A program made the translations under genes and the position numbers. The notes under the pieces are model-generated. The model saw only the letters and a list, made by a program, of their open reading frames with translations, ran no database searches and had not been told where the DNA came from. This document shows positions 22,950-34,310 of a stretch of 64,000 nucleotides of DNA, piece after piece; position 1 is the stretch's first letter; each line of letters begins with the position of its first letter. The stretch spans positions 32,645,574-32,709,573 of the forward strand of contig OX457070.1 of the NCBI GenBank assembly GCA_949752795.1, read 5' to 3'. This stretch comes from Hyperoodon ampullatus. Its lineage: Eukaryota > Chordata > Mammalia > Artiodactyla > Ziphiidae.

Positions 22950-25480
22950 TTAGGACAACTCAATACTCCAAAATTCTCTGCTTGAGACAGATCAGATAAT
23001 GTGAAACCACTTTGGTTTAGAGATGTCTTCTGACCCTCAGATCAGGTCCAAATGCAACCTGGATACTTGTGGTTCCCTGGACAGTCTTCAGTGAAAGGAA
23101 CAATCAGAAATCTTGCCTCTCTTACAGCCAAGAACCAGGAAATCAGAATGCTGGCACCTGTGTCAGTGTGCATCTTGAGGCCTAGCAATATCCCCCTTGC
23201 TGCCTAAATTGATATCTGAAACTGCATCATTAGAAAGGAGTTTTTTTTTAAGAGCTGTGTTTCATAACTTCAGGTCTTCAGACCCCTAGGTGGTAAATGA
23301 TGCTGTTCACTAGGTGGTATGGGAAACTATAGGATAAATGCTGTGAATCTCCTGAGGGTATCAATTTAACTCAACGTTTTAAGAGAAAAAGCAATTTCAA
23401 GTTAACCTAAACACTATGGAGCAGAGTACAAACTTTGTATTTGGCCTAAAGATTGCACAAGAGATATCAATGAAACCTGGCGTTTTCTGGTTGTTGTGGG
23501 TTACATGCTTCTTTCACAAGGACCAAAACCTCTCTCTTTTGTTAAGAAGGCCTGGCGCTATTGCAAGGCGTGTCTTTGCACGATGGATCTATGAGGTATT
23601 TAGCACTGTTGAGTACCTGAGAATTTCTTCTTGAGCTAGAACAATTTATGGGTTTTTTGCCTTTAGAAAAAGCAAGGGCCCCAATCTGGAGAATTTGGGC
23701 TGACATTGTGCAGATGATTTTTGTCTTTACCAGAACATTCTCTTAAGGAGGGGGTTGGAGCAATTTAGCATTGAAGGATCTGGTTCCAGTCATTACATAA
23801 TGAGCTCATAAAAGAGTAGCTGGGTATGGCTTTAGAAGACCTAAAATTCCCTTTGAGTCATGATTTGATTACCTAGAAAATGCTGAGTATCTAATCATTT
23901 GGACCCAAATAGTTGGTTTTGCTCTTGTAAACTCCTGACTGAAAGCAATTATTTCCCAAGTTTTAGAGACAAATGAACCGTAGAAGAGCAGCTGTAGAAC
24001 TTGTAAGAAAATATGATAATTACCAAGTTTGACATGTGCTATGACAACAGTCTTGCTCATCAATAGCTTCACTCTAAAAACAGTCATTGAAAGCATGTTG
24101 GGCAGCCAGTGTTCAATTCTACATTCCAGAGCGAGGGCGTGGTAGTGCAGAAAATCCAATGCAACAGATAATCCCCAAATCATCTGTTGTTTGGCCTCAG
24201 GAGGTATCATGTTTTTAATTTTTCAAATTTTTTGGCAGCAGATTCACATCCTTTAATTAGATCCTATGCAAGTTATTGTCAATATCAGCGTCACTTTCTG
24301 GACAGACACTCATGGCTGGCAGGAAAGGCCACCATGGGCAGCAAGAGAAATTCATTTGGGGATTAAAAATTAGCAGGAGACATTTCTGACACAGATAATC
24401 CTCATGCGGATAATTAAGTGTTGACTGGCATGTAGGGAGACGCATTTACAGCAGAGCATGTGATGCTGTTGTATAATTGGTTTGGTAGAGGGAAAATCTT
24501 CACTTCCTATAGCAGAGTTGCTCAGTGAATGTAAAACAAAACTACATGGAAAACCAGCCACCTGAAGACCAAGATTTCAAATCACAAACTGAAGCAACGA
24601 TGAGAATATCTCAACCCAAGGGTGTTACTGAGGCTTGAGGTTGGATGGGGGTAGCTGTTGATGGTTTAATAGTTTTCAAAGTATAGTAAATATTACTCTA
24701 ACCAGGGATCTTTTCTGAGGTCTCTCCCTTATCTAAAGCCCTCTGCTTTCCTGTTTTAAATCTCTAGCTAGGGTTTTACAGAAAGCCTGTGTCTGGCATA
24801 CTCCAAGTGACACTGGTGCAACTTAGGGAGGGGAAAATGGTCTGTGGAGGAATACTGGCTTCCCTCCTTCTACTCTGTTCAATGGAACATTGTTATGGAT
24901 CTTACAGGAGAGTTCTAAGGACTAGAGAAAATGCTTGTAAAGCACTTGGTACTGCTACATAGGAAGCAACAAATCTGTGATAGATATGTCTCACTCTTCT
25001 TAAATAATTTGAGTTAAGAATTAAGAATATCTTATTCTTATTAATGATAATATCCCAATGGCAATATCACCTACTACTGATGTGTTGAGAAGAATAAAAT
25101 AAATAATCTAAAAGACAAGCTCTTTGAAAACAAATAACACTCCCTTGTAGAATTTACTTTTCAGCAAGTAGACCCAGTGGCAAAAATTAAGATTTTGGAC
25201 TATTTTGGTGGAGCAAATTTAGATGTTTAGACATTAGATGGAAGATTACAGAAGATCCTCTGCAAATTTCTTCAAGAAAATAATACTTGCCCACCCATCC
25301 AAGGTAGACCAAGGGTAGTTGTGACTTCTGGGTACTCCTTCTTATCCATTGTTTCCAGTTCTGGCTATGCTGAGGAGGCATCCATTGGAACTTGAGGCTG
25401 CTTGCATATGGGAAATGCACTGAACACAGCATGTTCAAATCACTTGTTCGTAATTCATTCATTTGGAGTTGTGAAAAGTA
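22950..25480. other. Unique sequence, no gene seen
   Basis: No transposon recognised. The minus-strand open frame 23869-24210 (113 codons) starts MIPPEAKQQM and has no recognisable domain or supporting splice or promoter context. It is the longest frame here but is within chance expectation. Confidence 0.45.
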
Positions 25481-25484
25481 GTTC

Positions 25485-25535
25485 CTGCCACATGATATGT
25501 CCTCATAAATATTTGTTGAGTGAATGTAGGAAATG
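25485..25535 (+). repeat. L2 LINE 3' terminus
   Basis: 'cctgccacatgatatgtcc' followed by 'tcataaatatttgttgagtg' matches the L2 3' end. Confidence 0.65.
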
Positions 25536-25616
25536 CAGGAAACCTATCAATTGGTGTGTGACTGTAGAATCTTAACACTGAAAGGAATCTTAGAAATCAT
25601 CTATTTCAAGTAGAAA

Positions 25617-25925
25617 GCATATTTATGGATACCAAGAGGGAAAGGGGTAGGGGGGGAGGGATAAACTGGGAGATTGGAATTGACATATACACACTAGTAT
25701 ATATTAAATAGATAACTAATAAGAACCTACTGTATAGCACAGGGAACTTTACTCAATACTCTGTAATGACTTATATGGGAATAGAATCTAAAAAAGAGTG
25801 GATATATGTATATGTATAACTGATTCACTTTGCTATACAGCAGAAACTAATACAACATTGTAAATCAACTATATGCCAATAAAATTAATTTAAAAATAAA
25901 TAAAAGCATAAATGAAAAGTGAAAA
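25617..25925 (+). mobile_element. Severely 5'-truncated L1 tail
   Basis: Only the last ~300 bases of an L1 3' UTR: polypurine tract, 'gaacctactgtatagcacag', 'actgattcactttgctatac', AATAAA-like signal and A-rich tail. Flanking copies at about 25594-25616 and 25926-25948 match over 23 bases with two mismatches, starting aaatcat and ending near caagta, giving secure ends. The tract 25638-25660 is G-rich. Confidence 0.95.
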
Positions 25926-25965
25926 AAATCATCCATTTCAAGTAAAAACTAGATAAACTATTCTT

Positions 25966-26330
25966 TTAGTCCATTCAGGCTGCTATAACAAATACCACAG
26001 ACTGGGTGGCTTATAAACTCAGTTCTAGAATCTGGAAGTCCAAGATCAGGGTGCCAGCCTGGTCAAGTGAGGGTCCCCTTCTGGATCACAGACTTCTCAT
26101 TGTATCCTCACATTGCAGAAGGGGCTAGCTAGCTCTCTGGGGCCATTTTTGTTTGTTTGTTTGTTTTGGTAAAAGAGCATTAATCTCGTTCATGAGGGTT
26201 CCCTTATGACCTAATCATCTCCAAAAGACCCCAGTTCCTAATACCATCACCTTGGGCACTAGGTTTTCAACATACGAATTTGGGGAGGACATAGATATTT
26301 GTACCAGAACAACAACTTAAATATTTTCAA
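25966..26330 (-). mobile_element. MLT1-type solo LTR (ERVL-MaLR)
   Basis: Reads as the reverse complement of an MLT1-like LTR: 'ttagtccattcaggctgct', 'actgggtggcttataaac', 'ggaagtccaagatcagggtg', then 'atgagggttcccttatgac' and 'aataccatcaccttgggc'. No internal viral sequence is present. A short (GTTT)n run lies near 26150. The exact subfamily is not assigned. Confidence 0.85.
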
Positions 26331-26339
26331 TAGAAGATG

Positions 26340-26705
26340 TGTTAAATAAATTATGCAACCATTAAATGGAACATTGTACAGCTGATAAAAAGGAGGTGTG
26401 CTTTTATGTATGTCAAGGCAAGGTGTTCCTCATATTTTATTTCAAAAAGAAATGTCAGAAATGCACTATATAATTCCATTTGCGTTTTAAAGTACAATAT
26501 AAATGTCTTAATATGCCTAGAAATGTCTGGATTGATCAAAGAAATTTGAACAGTGGTTATCTCTAGGGCATAGGTTGGAGAGGTGGATAAAATAAGAGAA
26601 ATGGGGGGAAACTACCATTTTGTTTCATGAAATATTTTGCTGTTTGAGTTTTAAAAACAAGCATATGTTACCTTCACAATAATTAAAAAGGAACTAAAAA
26701 ATTCC
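26340..26705 (+). repeat. Ancient L1 3' UTR fragment (L1ME-like)
   Basis: 'gaacagtggttatctctagg' then 'ttttaaaaacaagcatatg' and 'ttaccttcacaataatta' match the pattern of old L1ME 3' tails. Confidence 0.6.
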
Positions 26706-26714
26706 ATATAGTTC

Positions 26715-27349
26715 AGCTTTCTTTTCTTTTAATTTTTTAAAAAAAATTAATTTATTTTTATTTCAACCTTGTTGAAGTATAATTGACAAATTCTAGGATA
26801 TTTAAAATATATATTGTGGTGATTTATAAATGTATTCATTGTGAAATGATTCCCCCCATCTAGTTAGTTAACAAATCCATCACCTCACATGTTTGTCTTT
26901 TTTTTTTTTTTTTGGTAAGAACAGTTAAGTTTTACTCTTTTAGCAATTTTCAATTATATAATATAGTGTCACCAACTATAATCACCATGTTTTACATTAG
27001 TAAACATCCTCAGGCCTCATTCATCTTATAGCTGAAAGTTTGTATCCTTGTACCAACCTCTCTCTATTTCCCTGAGCCCTGGCAACCACTTTTCTACTCT
27101 CTGTTTCTATGAATTTGACTTTTATTTTTAAGATTATACCTGTAAGTGATACCATGCAGTATTTATCCATCAATGGATGAATGAATAAAGAAGACGTGGT
27201 ATAAATATGCAGTGAAATATTATTCAGCCCTGAGAAAGAAGGAAACCCTATCATTTGCAGTAACATGGATGAAGCTGGAGGGCATTATCCTAAGTGAAAT
27301 AAGCCAGAGAAAGACAAATACTGTATGGTATCACTTATATGTGGAATTA
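26715..27349 (-). mobile_element. L1 3' fragment with 5' inversion (twin priming)
   Basis: The left piece (26715 to ~27160) is minus-strand L1 3' UTR ('tatagctgaaagtttgtatc', 'agccctggcaaccactttt'). At ~27160 orientation switches: 27163-27349 is + strand ORF2 end and start of 3' UTR ('aatggatgaatgaataaag', 'gaaatattattcagccctg'). The two pieces overlap in L1 coordinates by about 25-35 bases ('taagtgataccatgcag' versus its near complement), so the upstream piece is inverted next to the downstream one. This is the signature of twin priming. A T-run at 26899-26914 interrupts the left piece. No clean duplication was found. Confidence 0.8.
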
Positions 27350-27530
27350 TCTTGCTTCTTTCACAGAAGATGAAACTAAAACTCAGAGAAATTCCAAAGG
27401 TAGAAGCTTGTAACTGAAAGACAATTTTGCAGTCATTGAGTCTACCCTCCTCAGAGTACAGACACAGAAACTGAGGCACAAAGAAGGCAGTCGAGTTATG
27501 GTTTCAAAGACTAAAGCCTGACTCACTCAT
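27350..27530 (-). repeat. Possible MIR fragment
   Basis: 'cacagaagatgaaactaaaac' and 'cagaaactgaggcacaaag' are MIR-like on the minus strand, but other parts do not align. Confidence 0.3.
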
Positions 27531-27539
27531 TTTGGATGA

Positions 27540-28375
27540 TGTAAGTGTTGACTTCAGACAATTTGGTGGGCAGCATTGATTTTCCTATTTATTAAAATGT
27601 CAGAAAGTGTACCAATGGCACCTCCTAAAAGGCTTGCAGGTGGTGTTCTCCAAAACACAATCCTCAAACCTCGAAGAGGATAAAAACTAATATTCTAGCT
27701 CAATGATAAAAATAATATATATTCAGGATATCAAAGCAGGGACAGTTCATTAAAAAAATCTATGAAAGTCAAAGACAGACATATGTATCTATTTATATAT
27801 ACATATTTATATAAACTTATAAAATACATGTACAATAAACCACATTTAAAAGCTATGGAATATTAAACAGGAAAAAGCCAGACTTCAAAGACGTTTGCTC
27901 AATAATTTACTTCTTCTCAAGTTACACTTTGTGTATGTCCCAGTGGAAGATAATATTGCCTCTGCAATTTTAATGGGAGTGTAAAGAAATCCAAATTTAT
28001 TTATACACTCTTGTTTAACTGATCATATTAATGTAAGAACATAGTGGCCATATTTTGATGCAGTAAGATTGTCTCTTGTTACATACCGCAAACCAATTTT
28101 GTAGCTAAAACATATCACTCGGGGTTGGCACAGTTGGTTCTGGTCTCGTTGGCTGTGCCTATGCTTTTGTCTGTGTTACACACAGAGAAGTGGAAAATTG
28201 AGACCATTCCTTGAATAGCTCAAGCCTCAAATGAACATTTGTCCAATAATTTGGATATTTTGATTGTAATAGAATAATTCCCAATTTGCCCCAATTCTTC
28301 GCCTCACTCTGCCCATGAAGAACATAAAATAAACCAAGTTTATGGAAGGGCTGTTATCAGAGGAAAGGATGCTGA
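27540..28375. other. Unique sequence, no gene seen
   Basis: No repeat family recognised. An AT-rich patch lies at about 27780-27850. Confidence 0.45.
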
Positions 28376-28379
28376 GCAG

Positions 28380-28830
28380 TTAATGTATCTATATTATGAT
28401 TCAACCCGAGGTGCCAAAGCAGTACCTGTATTAAATCACGCATCAGAATTGTGTCTGAGCAGACGAGCTGTGTCCACCTTCCTCTGGCTCTTCACAAAGT
28501 CTCCCGAAGGAGATGTTGACATTTTCATGTGCCAGGAAAATAGAAGCTGAAGTCAAGAAAACCGCCACATCTGGAACAGGAGGAAAAATTTCACTGGAAA
28601 GAACTTGACAAACTCTGAAAGCAAAGTTCTAGACTTTACTAATTTATTTTGGCTGCAAAGCCGAGCTCAATGCAAAGCTCAAAGAGGATTTGTCCGAGGC
28701 CCCTTTCAAAGAAATAAAGAGCCAACCCAAGCTAAAATTAATGCATCGACTGCATAAACAGTCGAGATAGTTATCTGATACTGAGGGAATCGAGCCACAC
28801 TAGGCCTTTTTGTTATTTATGGGATTATTA
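28380..28830. other. Repeat-free block, candidate conserved non-coding DNA
   Basis: No transposon is recognised. It contains a palindrome (tcgactg at 28746-28752, cagtcga at 28759-28765), GATA-like sites ('gttatctgata') at about 28771, and CpG sites kept in AT-rich context. A regulatory function is inference. Confidence 0.35.
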
Positions 28831-29104
28831 TTGGAGGAAACAGAAGCAATTAGATATCCCCTTGCTCTCAGAGCAGGGGAAGGAAAAAAGGTGTCAAACA
28901 TAGTTTTTCAATTTGGTCTCTTGATCATTTGGTTCTCGCTACATCTTAAAATCCAAATATACATACGCCCCCAGTGCCCCGCGCACTGGGCTCTCAGCTG
29001 TTCCTTTGACTCTTTCTCCTTTATCCTTTAAGAACTCCATGGATTTTGCATAATGTATGGAAAGACTTTAAAATATCTTAAAAATAGAAGCTAGAACTTG
29101 AAAA

Positions 29105-29215
29105 ACAAAGTATATTTATTATTGTGAGTACAAAAGTAATGCATATATGTAGATATACATTGTAGAAAATAGAGAGGAAAAGAACCCTAAGAATCACTTG
29201 TATTGTAGAAAACAT
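29105..29215 (+). repeat. Ancient L1ME-like fragment
   Basis: 'gtacaaaagtaatgcatata' then 'cattgtagaaaatagagagg' resembles a motif common in old L1 3' UTRs; a similar block occurs at 45285. Confidence 0.45.
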
Positions 29216-29224
29216 ATGTCATTC

Positions 29225-29710
29225 TTTTGTCTGCCCAGCTTTTGAAGCCCCTGCTCTGGGAGGATTCCCCAAAGTGTGAGTCTTTTCAGGAGTCAGGCGA
29301 GGGTGTGGCATGTGCCCTTTTGGTTTGAATCTGGACGGACCGGCACAGAAGCAAGGTATGGAGTTCATCCCGGTGGCAGGAGCATCACGTCTGTTCTCCA
29401 GAGCCCTCAGTGATGGGGTACAGCATCTGTCCAGTGTTAGCTGTGGCCACGGTGCCCGCTGGGACCTCTAGGGTAAGATGGCAGAAGTGGCAGGGTTCTC
29501 ACTCTGTGGACCCTGTGGGGTGACTTGGCTGTGGTCCTGGCTGCAGAGGGCTTCCTTCCCTTGTGTCTGCCTGTTTCCCAGGCCTATCCTCTAGATTCTC
29601 CAATGCTCCCATTGGGTTCCCCAATATCCGTGCAGTAAATTCTTTTTCTGCTTAAGTGAGGCAGGGAAGGTTTCTGTTGCTTGCAGTTTAGAACCTGGAC
29701 AAGTACTCCT
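29225..29710 (+). repeat. Possible LTR-like repeat, unclassified
   Basis: A GC-richer block ending 'gcagtaaattctttttctgc', 'ttaagtgaggcagggaagg', 'tttctgttgcttgcag' resembles the 3' end of an LTR with the poly(A) region. Its start is not defined. Confidence 0.3.
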
Positions 29711-30029
29711 ATAATTCCTTTACTCAGAGATACCCCTCATGAATATTTTAACAGATAGTGTTCTGGTCTTTCTTCTGTACCTATTTTGCCATGTGAGGGC
29801 AGAGTTCTTAATCCCTGGTTTGGAGAGCAGTATGAAAGACTGACCTTGCCTTAGTTGTGCAGATGGGGGTTTATTTCCTGCTTGCCTCAGAGGTCCAAAG
29901 GCATATTTGTAATTTTCCTTAGCTTCCAGTCGAGGCAACCGGGGATATAAAAATTTCCAGAGTACCCACTGGGACACCTGCAGCATGTGATATTTTTCTC
30001 TCATGTTAATGGGAAGAGTTGTGATTTCA

Positions 30030-30290
30030 TTTCTGAGTGCCTACTGTTTACCGGGTCCTTTACTGAGCACTTTACAGAGAGAGGTTAGTGCATTTGTTCC
30101 TCATAAAATTCCTAGGTAGTAGTTACTGGTTCATTAAATCCTCACAGTATTCCACGAGGTAGATATTGTTATTGCTCCTATTTTACAGAGGGGCAAACTG
30201 AGGTTTACAAATATTAATTAGCTTGTCTAAGTTTATAAGCAGGAAGGTGTAGCTCCAGAATTTGTACCCAGGTTGGCAGACTCCAGAGAC
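30030..30290 (-). repeat. MIR SINE fragment(s)
   Basis: 'gagtgcctactgtttacc', 'taaatcctcacagtattcc', 'ttattgctcctattttacag', 'ggggcaaactgaggttt' and 'gaatttgtacccagg' follow the reverse-complement MIR order. A repeated inner part suggests either a small duplication or two adjacent copies. Confidence 0.65.
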
Positions 30291-30299
30291 CTCTCCAAA

Positions 30300-31350
30300 C
30301 CACATCAACAAATTTGCCCACATGTCGGGCTGCTGGAGCCCTTAGGTCATTTGTATGTTGGCCTTCCCTCGATTCCATGGCTGGCTAATTAGAGCAGGAG
30401 TGTTTTACTGTAATCCTGCTCTGTTAGGGCACTGTTTAATGCTCACAGATAATGAAGAAATAGATGGCATACTCTTTTAATTCAAGGCTCAATAATAAAA
30501 GTCACATGCCTTCAGAGAGTGCATTGTGATTTACACAGCATTTGATATGGATCATCTCATTTAATGCCATGAAATGACTAAAGAACAATAACAAAGAATA
30601 ATGCCAAAATATGCAAAGTAACTTGGGGCTTAGAGAAAAAAGGGAAGGGAGAGGAGGTGAGGTTAATGAGGGTGAACTGCTAAGGGAAAATGTTTTCTTA
30701 GGAATTTCTGGAAGTCAGTTCTAGTGCTTGATGGTGAATAGGTGGAGGGAATTTCACTACTGAGTTGTTTATGCATATAACTGTCAGCGGTCTGTATTGA
30801 GTTTGGTGGGATATGCTTTTAAATCTTGATGTGAGCATTCATTGGTTCCTGTTGAAATGGAATCTTTTGCAAGGATTGGTCCAGCAAGAGGGGTGAGTGG
30901 ATGGGCTTAATAAAACCTCTCTCAGAGCCATGGTGTACCATCACCCCTTAGATCTATAAAACAGCCCTGACACGAGGTCTTATTCCTGGCTGATGATGAG
31001 CCCACCATGGACACAGCTGTGCTGTCTTTGTCCTCAAGGAGCCTTATGTTGGGGAGAAAGAGATGAATGTGAAAGAACTGGGGGTGGGGGAGGGGAGGTA
31101 CTCCTGCTGTTCTGCCTCTGAAGCGGGCTTCATGGAGGAGGTGTGACAAGTGACACTTTCTGGTGCCTAGAGTAACAAAACCCTGTTGGAAACACACATG
31201 TTCTAGCAAAATTGGGGTTTTCAGGTCAGTTATGACAAAGCTCCCTTGGATGTGTTGTAAACAGAATGTCAGACAGGTTGAAAATCATCGTCAGAGAGCT
31301 TAAAGCACCCGTAATTTTGAAAAGTACAATCCGAGTGAAATTGGTTTGCA
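30300..31350. other. Unique sequence, no gene seen
   Basis: The segment 30525-30690 is weakly MIR-like ('gatcatctcatttaatgcc'). A G-rich run lies at 31080-31098. No supported coding frame. Confidence 0.4.
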
Positions 31351-31368
31351 TCAAAATAAAGGAATCTC

Positions 31369-31847
31369 CACCCCAATGTTCATTGCAGCACTGTTTACAA
31401 TCGCCAGGTCATGGAAGCAACCTAAATGCCCATTGACAGATGAATGGATAAAGAAGATGTGGTACACATATATAATGGAATATTAGTCAGCCATAAAAAA
31501 GGAAAAAAATGAGGTCATTTGTAGAGATGCAGATGGACCTAGAGACTGTCATACAGTGCAGTAAGTCAGAAAGAGAAAAACAAATATCGTATATTAACAC
31601 ATATATGTGGAACCTAGAAAAATGGTACAGATGAACTGGTTTGCAGAGCAGAAATAGAGACACAGATGTAGAGAACAAATGTATGGACACCAAGGGGGTA
31701 AAGCATGGGGGGTGGTGGGATGAATTGGGAGATTAGGATTGACACGTATACACTAATATGTATAAAACAGATAACTATTAAGAACCTGTTGTATAAAAAA
31801 TATATAAAATTCAAAAAAATAGGAGCTGCATCAAAAAAAATAAATAA
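31369..31847 (+). mobile_element. 5'-truncated L1 tail
   Basis: Starts inside the ORF2 end ('caatgttcattgcagcac'), continues through 'gatgaatggataaagaag' and the 3' UTR, and ends in an A-rich tail with a TCAAAAAAATAA-like repeat. A 16-bp duplication with one mismatch flanks it: aaaataaaggaatctc at 31353-31368 and aaaataaaggaatttc at 31848-31863. Confidence 0.95.
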
Positions 31848-31864
31848 AAAATAAAGGAATTTCT

Positions 31865-33150
31865 TGCTAAAACAAAAAATGGCCAAGTGCTTGCTTTGTC
31901 CTTTTTATTTTTCTTTATTTTCTCTAAAGTGCTTTCTTTCCCTCCAAACAATTAAACCTGAGTAACTGAGAGCAATCAGGTGACTGTAAGTGTCACCAGT
32001 TTCCCCACCCTCTCCTTTTTCTTAATGAGCTTGCATTTTCTTCATAACTATATTTGAAAGTCACACTTTCTTTTCTTTGAGGCTTGAACCAAGATGAAAG
32101 GAGACCAGTGGGGCAGAAGACACATCTAGGGAGGCGGTGGTGGGAACTGGCTTCAAAGGGCAGCCTCTGGACTGCCCTGGACTCACGATACCCTTCGCTT
32201 TTCCTGCCAGCAGTTTTCTCCCCTGGTGAGAACGCAGCCTAGAAGCACAAAGCTATTTGAAGGATCCAGGCAGGTGCCAAATCTGAGCATCTAGTTTCAA
32301 TTGGCTGCAAACGAAGACATTCTCAAGGGAAAACTTGATGATGACCATTTTGTCAATAACTTTCCATTGTCATGCAAATTAAATACAAGGACACTGACTC
32401 TGGAGCCTTGGATGGGTCTGTGTAAACGGGGTGTTGTGCTGAGGCCAACTCCTGGTAATGACTTCGCAGGGCAAAAACGGGTCTCTCCCACCCACAGCTC
32501 CAGCTGACTGCTGCAGCCCTTGCTGCCTCATCCATCGTGAACCTGGAGGCGCTGCTCATTAGAAGGGAAACCACTACAAGGGAGAGAATTTGCTTTGTCT
32601 TCTTGGTTGTGGTGTCCTATGTTCTCTGGCTTTCTCTGCAACGGCCAGAGGTCAGAAATGGTGTTGGCAACCAGAGTGTTTTCCCCTGAGCTCCCCTGCT
32701 AAAGCAGGCGGTGTTTAGTTCACAGGCAGTGTTTATTTCACAGGCAGATGAAGTCTCCACAAATCTCAACATCCAAACGGGGTTTCCCCAGTGCTGCCCG
32801 TGGCTCTGGCTCCAGGGCAGAGAAGGTGGGACACACGGCATCCAGATTGGAGATATTTGACCAGGCACAGAAAAAAGCTGGCGTTCTCTTTTCCTCTGAG
32901 AACCAGCTAGGTGCACTCAGTGAGCTGGATATAAGACCTGGGTTCTGAAACAGTGACTTTCCGTGTCTACCCCCGAGCCTGATGCCTCTGTGGTATCTGC
33001 TTCTCTGGTCTCTGTCCATCTTTCGAGGATCAACCCCCATCACCCCACCACACTACAAAAGTCTTCTTCTCTGAATTACACACCACTTATTGTCTAAATC
33101 ACTCAGATGACAAATGCCTTATGTGGCAATATATTGTAATTTGTTTCTCC
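31865..33150. other. Unique sequence, no gene seen
   Basis: Repeat-free. It contains a short tandem duplication (32708-32743). The overlapping frames between 32297 and 33043 on both strands have no known domain. Confidence 0.45.
32708..32743 (+). repeat. 18-bp tandem duplication
   Basis: gcggtgtttagttcacag (32708-32725) is followed directly by gcagtgtttatttcacag (32726-32743), with two mismatches. Confidence 0.9.
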
Positions 33151-33165
33151 AGCAGGGCTGTAGAT

Positions 33166-33524
33166 GTGGGTTTTGTTTTTTTCTAAATAAATTTATTTAT
33201 TTAATTAATTAATTTTTGTCTGCATTGGGTTTTCTTTGCTGCGTGCAGGCTTTCTCTAGTTGCAGTGAGCAGGGGCCAAACTTCGCCGCGGTGCATGGGC
33301 TTCTCATTGCGGTGTGTGGGCCTCTCATTACAGTGGCTTTTCTCGGGATCTAGACACATGGGCTTCAGTAGTTGTGGCTCACGGGCTCCAGAGCACAGGC
33401 TCAGTAGTTGTGGCACACGGGCTTAGCTGCTCTGCGGCATGTGGGATCTTCCCAGACCAGGGTTCGAACCCATGTCCCCTCCACTGGCAGGCGGATTCTT
33501 AACCACTGCACCACCAGGGAAACC
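33166..33524 (-). mobile_element. Long CHR-type tRNA-derived SINE
   Basis: Minus-strand copy about 360 bp long, longer than its relatives here. From the right end it reads gggtttccctggtggtgcag, then a B-box-like GGTTCGAACCC complement ('gggttcgaacccatg'), and an expanded, partly duplicated body with several 'cacgggct' steps, ending at a T/AATT-rich tail on the left. A 13-bp duplication with one mismatch flanks it (cagggctgtagat at 33153-33165, cagggcagtagat at 33525-33537). Fewer CpG sites than the others suggests an older subfamily. Confidence 0.9.
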
Positions 33525-33844
33525 CAGGGCAGTAGATCTTTGACACACATGGGTTCTTACTCTGCCTTTACCACCCTCTTGAGTGTGTTTGGGCAAGTGA
33601 GTTAATCACTCAGTAATGCAGTGTCTTAAACTGGAGGAAGAAATATTCCATTCTATAGTTGTGTTCTAGATTAGAGAAAATATGTGTAAAGCAACTAGTG
33701 TAGTATCCACTACATGTTAGGGGCTTGGTAAATTATAGCACTTATTGTGCATAGTAGGCACTTTAGAAATATATAATGATTGATATGGAGACTACAGTGC
33801 TTTGATCTTCAAAATTAACATGCTTTTTATTCAAATTTCAATAA

Positions 33845-33965
33845 TTAATGAACAATATGTATCCTGCGAAGCACTGGGCTGCACAGATTTCAAGTGAAAT
33901 ATGACTTGATCTCTGACCTTCAGGAAAGTCTCATCTAGTTGGGGAGATAAGAGGGATAGATATTA
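33845..33965 (-). repeat. L2 LINE 3'-region fragment
   Basis: 'gcgaagcactgggctgcac' and 'tctgaccttcaggaaagtct' then 'catctagttggggagataag' fit the reverse complement of the L2 3' region. Confidence 0.5.
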
Positions 33966-33989
33966 AGACTGTAGACAAATCATCTTATT

Positions 33990-34310
33990 TTCCTTTTAGG
34001 TAAATGGAAGGATTTCCTTTTCCTGCCCTTTTGAAGTTAGGTGTTCATATGACTTGCTTTGGCTCATGAAACATGCATGCTAGTGATATATGTTAATTCC
34101 TGGGAAAAGTTTTAAGCACCAGTGCATAATTTGACCCAAAGCGTGTGTTGAGATGGAGTCTTTGTTAGTCTGGGCTGCTGGGTGATTACAATTACAATTA
34201 TGCATCCCTACTGACCTATACTGGAAATGCAGAATGACCAAGAACAAAACCTGTTGTGTCAAACCACTGAGATTGGGGGTCATTTGTTATTGTAGTTTAA
34301 GGTGCCCTGT
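33990..34310 (+). repeat. LTR-like ancient repeat (family uncertain)
   Basis: 'gtgttcatatgacttgctt' and 'ggctcatgaaacatgcatg' near the start, and 'gtcaaaccactgagattggg' with 'tcatttgttattgtag' near the end, match the start and end pattern of the repeats at 7590 and 20470. Confidence 0.5.

Noticed and set aside
23869..24210. 113-codon minus-strand frame as a possible gene
   Set aside because: No recognisable domain, no splice or promoter context, and length is within chance expectation for AT-rich mammalian DNA.
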